From: JAIBJN01 sp963775625
Lineage (GTDB): Bacteria > Actinomycetota > Thermoleophilia > Gaiellales > Gaiellaceae
Direction of reading: 5' to 3'
Assembly (NCBI GenBank): GCA_963775625.1
Contig: CAVZJM010000016.1
Coordinates: 1-64,000 of the forward strand
Length of the DNA: 64,000 nt
Position numbers and translations under genes: made by a program. Shown piece by piece: positions 59,304-64,000 of this stretch. The notes beneath the pieces were generated by a model. It did not search any database, had not been told where the DNA came from, and worked only from the letters and a program-made list of their open reading frames with translations. Each line of letters opens with the position of its first letter. The first letter of the stretch is position 1.

Positions 59304-61394
59304 ATGAAAGCACGGGATGAAGAGAGTGAGCTCGGCGCCCTCCAGGAGCAGGGTGCGGTAAGCGGGCTCTACAAGGCGGGCAAGCGGGGGTCCCGCCCGT
59401 CGGCCCAGGAGCCCCTCGGAGCGGTCGCGGGCATCCGGCCCGTCCGGCGCGAGGAGCTCCGGCTCGACGTCGACCGGCACTACCCGCAGATGACCGCCAG
59501 CGGGACGATTCGCGGTGCGCTCGCGACGCGGATCCACTGGATTGCCAACCTGACGGCGAGCGGCCCGGACTCCTGGACCGGGACGATCTGGTACAAGGAC
59601 GGCGCCCTGGTGTCGTTCCCGTACACCACGGTTCAGATCAGACTCGTGGGTCAGTCCCTCGACCGCCGCCGGGCGAAGGTCGCGTTCACGGGCGGCGGAG
59701 CGCCGAAGCGGCGGCGGACCTTCCGCTTCAAGTCCCCGTACTACCACCCCGCTCAGTTCGAGTTCGACTGGGCCGAGGGAGAGGCCGCCACCCTCACGCT
59801 GGACACGTGCGCGCACCCGAACCGACCGGCGACCCTGCCCTGCGAGGACCTGTCGATTGCGAAGGTGTTCCGGCGCGCGGGCTTCGACGTGTCGGTCAGG
59901 CCCGGGGGCCCCGTCCCGATCAGCGAGGCCGGGAACGCCCTGTGGTCGGATCAGGAGATGCACGACGCGATGCAGACGTACTGGTCGAGCTTCGCCGCGA
60001 AGGCGCAGTGGGCGTTGTGGACCTTCTTCGCCTCCCTGCACGAGGACGGCTCGGGACTGGGCGGGATCATGTTCGACGACATCGGCACCGAGCACAGGCA
60101 GGGAACGTCCCTCTTCGTGGACTCGTTCATCTCGCAGGCCCCGGCCGGCGATCCGGCTCCGGCCGCCTGGGTCGACCGCACCCGGTTCTGGACGGCCTGT
60201 CACGAGATGGGGCACGCGTTCAACCTCGCCCACTCGTGGCAGAAGTCGCTCGGGGTTCCCTGGGTCCCGCTCGCGGACGAGCCCGAGGCGCGCAGCTTCA
60301 TGAACTACTTCTTCTTCGTGGCCGGAGGCGAGCCGGCGTTCTTCGCCGACTTCGAGTACCGGTTCTCGAACCAGGAGCTTCTCTTCATGCGGCACGCCCC
60401 GGCGCGGTTCGTGCGCATGGGCGACGCGGACTGGTTCGACGACCACGGGTTCGAGGAGGCGGCCGTCTCCCTCGACCAGCCGCTCTCGCTCGAGTTGCGG
60501 GCCAACCGGGAACGGCCGGTCTTCCAGCACATGGAGCCCGTGATCCTCGAGCTCAAGCTCAAGAACGTCTCCTCCGAGCCGAAGCTCGTCGACCGGCGTG
60601 CCCTGGCGGAGAGCGATGCGCGGGTCGTCATCGTCAAGAAGGACGGCAGCCCGGCTCGCCAGCTTCTCCCGTTCGCGGAGCGCTGCTACGCGCCCGAGAC
60701 GGTGGTGCTCATGCCCGGTGAGGCGATGTACGAGCCACTGCTCGCATCCGTTGGCCTCAACGGCTGGGAGATCGCCGACCCCGGGAGCTACACGGTCCAG
60801 ATTGCGCTCCGGGTCGGTGACGAGGACGTCGTCTCGAACCCCATCTCGGTTCGTGTCGAGCCCGCGGCCTCCAGGGAGGAGGAGCACCTCGCGGCGAGGT
60901 TCTTCACGAAGGACGTCGCCCGCGTCATCGCGTTCGGCGGCAGCCGTTTCCTGTCCGACGGCAACGACGCCCTGCAGGAGGTGGTGGAGAAGCTGCCGGC
61001 GCGGCGGGTCGCGCTGCACGCGCGCTACGTCCTCGGGAACGTCCTCGCGCGTGACTACAAGGAGCTGGTCGTCGACCCGGAAGGGCCGAAGGAGCTGACG
61101 ATCGACGTTCGGGAGGCGAAGCACGAGGATGCCCAGCGGCTGATCGGCGGCGCGTTGACCGGCAGGCCCGACGAAGCCGTCGAGTCGTTCGGCCACATCG
61201 AGTACCGGCGGCTCGCCGATCGCTACAGCGAGTGGCTGGCGGACGAGGGTGCCGCCGACGAGGCCGCGAGGGCCCAGGAAACGCTCTACGAGACCCTGGC
61301 CGCGCGGACGGTGCACGGGAGGAGGATCCGCCGCGACGTGCTCGAGGAGATCAAGTCACAGCAGGGGGAGTACGCCACGAGACCGGGTTTCTAA
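59304..61394 (+). CDS. Metzincin-type zinc metalloprotease-like protein, no signal peptide
   Basis: A 696-residue protein whose catalytic centre is HEMGHAFNLAH at about residue 300, the extended HExxHxxxxxH zinc motif of metzincins, with a candidate Met-turn in RSFMNYFF some 35 residues later. The N-terminal third has no predicted signal or membrane segment and contains a beta-rich region (IHWIANLTASGPDSWTGTIW). After the catalytic domain come an Ig-like domain (MEPVILELKLKNVSSEPKLV) and a helical C-terminal domain (FGHIEYRRLADRYSEWLADE). Metzincins are nearly always secreted, so the apparent cytoplasmic location is odd. GGGGGAG precedes the start. No closer family is recognised. Confidence 0.8.
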   Translation: MKARDEESELGALQEQGAVSGLYKAGKRGSRPSAQEPLGAVAGIRPVRREELRLDVDRHYPQMTASGTIRGALATRIHWIANLTASGPDSWTGTIWYKDGALVSFPYTTVQIRLVGQSLDRRRAKVAFTGGGAPKRRRTFRFKSPYYHPAQFEFDWAEGEAATLTLDTCAHPNRPATLPCEDLSIAKVFRRAGFDVSVRPGGPVPISEAGNALWSDQEMHDAMQTYWSSFAAKAQWALWTFFASLHEDGSGLGGIMFDDIGTEHRQGTSLFVDSFISQAPAGDPAPAAWVDRTRFWTACHEMGHAFNLAHSWQKSLGVPWVPLADEPEARSFMNYFFFVAGGEPAFFADFEYRFSNQELLFMRHAPARFVRMGDADWFDDHGFEEAAVSLDQPLSLELRANRERPVFQHMEPVILELKLKNVSSEPKLVDRRALAESDARVVIVKKDGSPARQLLPFAERCYAPETVVLMPGEAMYEPLLASVGLNGWEIADPGSYTVQIALRVGDEDVVSNPISVRVEPAASREEEHLAARFFTKDVARVIAFGGSRFLSDGNDALQEVVEKLPARRVALHARYVLGNVLARDYKELVVDPEGPKELTIDVREAKHEDAQRLIGGALTGRPDEAVESFGHIEYRRLADRYSEWLADEGAADEAARAQETLYETLAARTVHGRRIRRDVLEEIKSQQGEYATRPGF

Positions 61395-61431
61395 GCCATA
61401 GCGCTCTCGGCTCGGCCGGTAGGATCGAGCC

Positions 61432-61740
61432 GTGATCGCGCGCTGGTGGAGAGGCTGGGCGGCGACGCCGGAGAATGCGCACGCCTACGAGGAGCTCCTG
61501 CGCGCGACGATTCTCCCCTGGGTCGCCGGCCACGAGGGCCACCGCGGCTCGTACCTGGTGCGCCGCAACGTCGAGGAGGGCGTCGAGTTCGCCACCCTGA
61601 CGCTCTGGGATTCGCTCGACTCGGTGAGAGCCTTTGCGGGCGAGGACTACGAGGTCGCCGTCGTGCCGGAAGCGGCGCGAGCCGTGCTCTCGCGCTGGGA
61701 CGAGCGCTCGGCGCACTACGAGGTGGCCGTCAGCCCCTAA
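61432..61740 (+). CDS. Antibiotic biosynthesis monooxygenase-like (ABM, dimeric alpha/beta-barrel) protein
   Basis: A 102-residue protein of the ABM/dimeric-barrel type: MIARWWRGWAATPENAHAYE, EGVEFATLTLWDSLDSVRAF and EDYEVAVVPEAARAVLSRWD follow the family pattern. Such small proteins are often monooxygenases or stress-related heme or quinone binders; no catalytic residues can be assigned. The start is GTG at 61432, 37 bases after the metzincin stop. Confidence 0.8.
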   Translation: MIARWWRGWAATPENAHAYEELLRATILPWVAGHEGHRGSYLVRRNVEEGVEFATLTLWDSLDSVRAFAGEDYEVAVVPEAARAVLSRWDERSAHYEVAVSP

Positions 61741-61903
61741 GAACTCGGTTCAGAATGACGACTCGTCGCCGGGGTGTCCTGGGCGAGTGCGAGGCAAGGA
61801 CGCAGAGAGCGCTCGTATTCGAGAATACGGGCGCGACCGAGGACGCCGAATCGCGCCGTCCAGGGCGGCCCGGCGGCACAGTGCTCATTGTGAATCGAGT
61901 TCT
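61740..61903. repeat. 164-bp imperfect palindromic element
   Basis: The ends are 19-bp inverted repeats with two mismatches (AGAACTCGGTTCAGAATGA at 61740-61758 and its counterpart at 61885-61903). The centre (61814-61829) is CGTATTC, GA, GAATACG, and falls exactly midway between the ends. Large parts of the two halves also pair. It fills the gap between the convergent ABM and rplI genes. No open frame is inside. It may be a REP/MITE-like element or a long bidirectional terminator hairpin. Confidence 0.75.
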
Positions 61904-61907
61904 ACGG

Positions 61908-62594
61908 CTAGCCGGCTTCGCGCTCGGGCTCGGGCTCCGGCTCCGGCTCGGCGGCCTCGACGATCTCGGAATCCGCCGTGGCCTCTGCCTCCTCGGCCTC
62001 TGCCTCTTCGGCCTCGGTCGCGAGCTCGGCCGCGATCGCCTCCTCGACCTCCGCGGACGCCGCTTGGGCCTCGGCCTCGGCTGCTGCCGCTGCGGCGTCC
62101 TCGGCCGCGGCCATCGCCTCCAGCTCCTCCTCGGGCGGAAGCTCGCCTCCGAGCGGGACGACGAGGGTCTTGACCTCGACCCGGACGTCCTCGAAGACGG
62201 CGATCGGCACCGAGTAGCGCCCGATCCGCTTGATCGGATCCTTGAGCTCGATCTTGCGCCGATCGACGCGGATCTTCCTGGTGCGCCAGATCTCGTCGAC
62301 GATGTCCGTCGGCGTGACCGAGCCGAAGAGGGTGCCCTGCGGCCCGGCGTTCACCTCGAAGCTGAGGACCGTCTTGCGGAGCGTCTCGGCGATCGACTCG
62401 GCCTCCTCGGCCGACCGGGCCTCGTGGCGGGCGCGCTCGGCGTCGCGCCGCTCGAGCTCGGCCACCAGGGCGTCCGTCGCCGTCTCGGCGAGGCGGCGCG
62501 GTTGCAGGTAGTTCCGCATGTAGCCGCGCGAGACGGACACGACCTCCCCACGGAGGCCTACCTTGTCGACGTCCTGCAGCAGGATGACGTCCAT
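61908..62594 (-). CDS. rplI: 50S ribosomal protein bL9 with long acidic extension
   Basis: The N-terminal domain MDVILLQDVDKVGLRGEVVS binds 23S rRNA, with the connecting helix and C-terminal domain up to about residue 148 (YSVPIAVFEDVRVEVKTLVV). A further 75-80 residues are almost entirely Glu and Ala with a Pro-Glu end (EPEPEPEPERE). At 228 residues it is far longer than the usual 149. Its ATG overlaps the rpsR stop (TGATG). Confidence 0.97.
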   Translation of the reverse strand: MDVILLQDVDKVGLRGEVVSVSRGYMRNYLQPRRLAETATDALVAELERRDAERARHEARSAEEAESIAETLRKTVLSFEVNAGPQGTLFGSVTPTDIVDEIWRTRKIRVDRRKIELKDPIKRIGRYSVPIAVFEDVRVEVKTLVVPLGGELPPEEELEAMAAAEDAAAAAAEAEAQAASAEVEEAIAAELATEAEEAEAEEAEATADSEIVEAAEPEPEPEPEREAG

Positions 62595-62872
62595 CAGCGG
62601 CTGCTCACGTGGTGCGAGTCGACGTACGGCAGGAGGGCGACCTCGCGCGCCCGCTTGACGGCGACGGCGATCTGGCTCTGGTGGCGGCGGCACGCCCCCG
62701 TGATCCGGCGAGACCGGATCTTGCCCTTCTCGGAGATGTAGCGCCGCAGCTGGTTGTAGTTCTTGTAGTCGACCTCTTCGATCTTCTCGCGGCAGAAGTA
62801 GCAGCTCTTCCGCCGGATCGGCCCGGTCGACGGGGACGTGCGGCGCTGTCGCTTTGCTTGCTCTCGTGGCAT
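62594..62872 (-). CDS. rpsR: 30S ribosomal protein bS18
   Basis: A 92-residue ribosomal protein with the family core SCYFCREKIEEVDYKNYNQL and ISEKGKIRSRRITGACRRHQ, carrying the Cys pair of the zinc-binding (C+) form (CYFC...C). It lies 13 bases downstream of ssb and overlaps the rplI start; all three belong to the rpsF-led operon. Confidence 0.97.
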   Translation of the reverse strand: MPREQAKRQRRTSPSTGPIRRKSCYFCREKIEEVDYKNYNQLRRYISEKGKIRSRRITGACRRHQSQIAVAVKRAREVALLPYVDSHHVSSR

Positions 62873-62885
62873 GCGGTCTCGGCCT

Positions 62886-63329
62886 CTAGAAGGGGATGTC
62901 GTCGTCGGTCGCAGCGGCGCCGGCCGGCGCGAAGTCGGCGCGGTCGGGGGCGACGTCGGACGACGGGATGTACTGGCTCTCGCCCCCGCCCTCGGCGCGG
63001 CTGTCGAGGAACTGCACTTGGAAGGCGACCACCTCGACCTTGGAGCGCTTCGTTCCGTCCTGGGCCTCCCAGGAGGACCAGTCGAGCCGCCCGTCGATCC
63101 CCACGCGGCGGCCCTTGGCGAGGTGCTGGGACAGCATCTCGGCCTGGTTTCCGAAGACCTTGACGTCGAAGAAGTTCGGCTTGTCGGTCCAGTTGCCCGC
63201 GTCGTCCTTTTGACGCCCGTTGACCGCCAGCCCGAGCTGCAGGACCGGCGAGCCCGACGGCAGGTGGCGAAGCTCGGGGTCGCGGGTCAGGCGGCCGACG
63301 AGCGTGACGCGGTTGATGTCTCCAGCCAT
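62886..63329 (-). CDS. ssb: Single-stranded DNA-binding protein
   Basis: A 147-residue protein with an OB fold in residues 1-110 (INRVTLVGRLTRDPELRHLP, FFDVKVFGNQAEMLSQHLAK) and a disordered tail ending in the acidic tip DDDIPF, which docks replication and repair proteins. It is located between rpsF and rpsR as in most bacteria. Confidence 0.98.
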   Translation of the reverse strand: MAGDINRVTLVGRLTRDPELRHLPSGSPVLQLGLAVNGRQKDDAGNWTDKPNFFDVKVFGNQAEMLSQHLAKGRRVGIDGRLDWSSWEAQDGTKRSKVEVVAFQVQFLDSRAEGGGESQYIPSSDVAPDRADFAPAGAAATDDDIPF

Positions 63330-63365
63330 GTTCTCAGCTCCCTCGAATCGAACGTTTGTTCTAGT

Positions 63366-63758
63366 CTACTCGGCTGTCTGGACGGGCTCGGCGGGGGCGG
63401 GCGTCGACGGGGCCTCCTGTTCGCGCGCGCGAGGCGCCGCCGAGGGCTCGCGAGCCGACTTGGTCGCCTCCGGGGGCAGCCGGCGCACGGCCATGTGGCG
63501 CAGGACGCCGTCGCTGATCTTGAGCACGCGCGTGAGCTCCTCGAGCGTCTCCGCGTCGCAGTCGAGCTGGAGCAGGTAGTAGAAGGCCTCGGGCTTCTTG
63601 TCGATCTCGTAGGCGAGCTTGCGCCGGCCCCAGCCCTCCTCGCCCTGCCACGTCCCCCCGCGCTGGGTCACCAGCTCCCGGGTACGGGTCAGGATCTCGG
63701 CCTGGCGTTCCTCGGCCAGCTCGGCGTCGAGCAGCAGCATGATCTCGTATGGGTTCAC
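63366..63758 (-). CDS. rpsF: 30S ribosomal protein bS6
   Basis: A 130-residue protein starting with GTG at 63758 (AAGGAGAGACGGGAACA upstream). The conserved fold is YEIMLLLDAELAEERQAEIL through LAYEIDKKPEAFYYLLQLDC to MAVRRLPPEA. The C-terminal 35 residues are a Pro/Ala/Glu-rich extension. It is the first gene of the rpsF-ssb-rpsR-rplI operon. Confidence 0.97.
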   Translation of the reverse strand: MNPYEIMLLLDAELAEERQAEILTRTRELVTQRGGTWQGEEGWGRRKLAYEIDKKPEAFYYLLQLDCDAETLEELTRVLKISDGVLRHMAVRRLPPEATKSAREPSAAPRAREQEAPSTPAPAEPVQTAE

Positions 63759-63907
63759 TGTTCCCGTCTCTCCTTCCCTCGGTCTAGCGGCCTCGCCTTG
63801 GGCGCGCCGCTCGGGAATCAACGGCGCCTGACGAAGCGAGAAGCGTGTCGAGTATAGCGGCGGCTGCCGGGTTGCCCGAGCTTTCATGTCATGAGAGAGT
63901 GCCGGGA

Positions 63908-64000
63908 GTGAAACGAATCATGAAGCTCGCGGTCGTCGCGCTCGTGGTGGGCGCGATCGGTGCGGTGCTCGCCCGTCTCAAGGGCGCTCGCGAGACGCCC
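63908..64000 (+). CDS. Partial small membrane protein gene at the right edge
   Basis: Only 31 codons are visible: GTG at 63908 (or ATG at 63920) opens a frame with one hydrophobic helix (KLAVVALVVGAIGAVLARL) and a basic end that continues out of the window. It is divergent from rpsF. Nothing more can be said. Confidence 0.5.
   Translation, partial: MKRIMKLAVVALVVGAIGAVLARLKGARETP

Noticed and set aside
1..64000. CRISPR arrays, tRNA or rRNA genes, insertion sequences, prophage
   Set aside because: No regularly spaced repeats, cloverleaf-like or ribosomal RNA sequence, transposase, integrase or phage structural gene was recognised on either strand.

Overview
The window looks like a chromosomal segment of a high-GC actinobacterium, perhaps a Thermoleophilia/Gaiellales lineage. 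This is inferred from the high GC content, many GTG starts, 4-base gene overlaps, an F420-type luciferase-like enzyme, and the rpsF-ssb-rpsR-rplI ... dnaB ... purA block at the right end. No rRNA, tRNA, CRISPR array, phage or insertion sequence was recognised. About 15 apparent frameshifts interrupt otherwise well-conserved proteins. Eight of them lie between about 2.28 and 4.37 kb, which suggests a draft or error-containing assembly more than biological decay.

Main theme: oxidation of methylated amines and one-carbon units. A trimethylamine dehydrogenase runs off the left edge (1-2117), next to a broken stress protein, a zinc-ribbon membrane protein and a broken APC-type permease. From 23.2 to 37.0 kb the minus strand carries what looks like a complete N-methylglutamate pathway. 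It has a GlnT/GmaS-type ligase, the three MgsABC (GlxBCD-like) subunits, a GntR regulator, four MgdABCD (sarcosine-oxidase-like) subunits, and the tetrahydrofolate enzymes Fhs, FchA and FolD. At 44.8-51.2 kb lies an NAD-type formate dehydrogenase whose catalytic subunit contains an in-frame TGA followed by a SECIS-like hairpin, so it is very probably a selenoprotein. FdhD and MobA are divergently encoded beside it. Together these would take methylamine carbon to CO2. An Amt-family transporter (21.0 kb) with two tiny membrane proteins may handle the ammonium.

Other regions: 4.9-13.0 kb has an aldehyde dehydrogenase, a small HTH-like gene flanked by two copies of a 23-bp palindrome (a third copy lies in the fhs-fchA gap), and a five-gene redox operon (CCG iron-sulfur protein, GlcD-like flavoprotein, 92-residue unknown protein, luciferase-like oxidoreductase, GMC oxidoreductase). 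At 13.0-20.8 kb are a class I amidotransferase-like hydrolase, an EamA transporter, a PRC-barrel protein, an aminomethyltransferase-like gene with an IclR regulator and a divergent FAD oxidoreductase, a cation/proton antiporter and small membrane proteins.

The 37-44.8 kb stretch holds an RTX-like secreted protein, a GAF/PucR-type regulator, a parallel beta-helix protein, poorly conserved genes and a sulfatase. The 51.3-55.9 kb stretch holds an Ig-like/RTX surface protein with an elaborate leader, a PhoX-type phosphatase, a glyoxalase remnant and a cupin. The right end is housekeeping (purA, dnaB, rplI, rpsR, ssb, rpsF), interrupted by an unusual cytoplasmic-looking metzincin and a 164-bp palindromic element.
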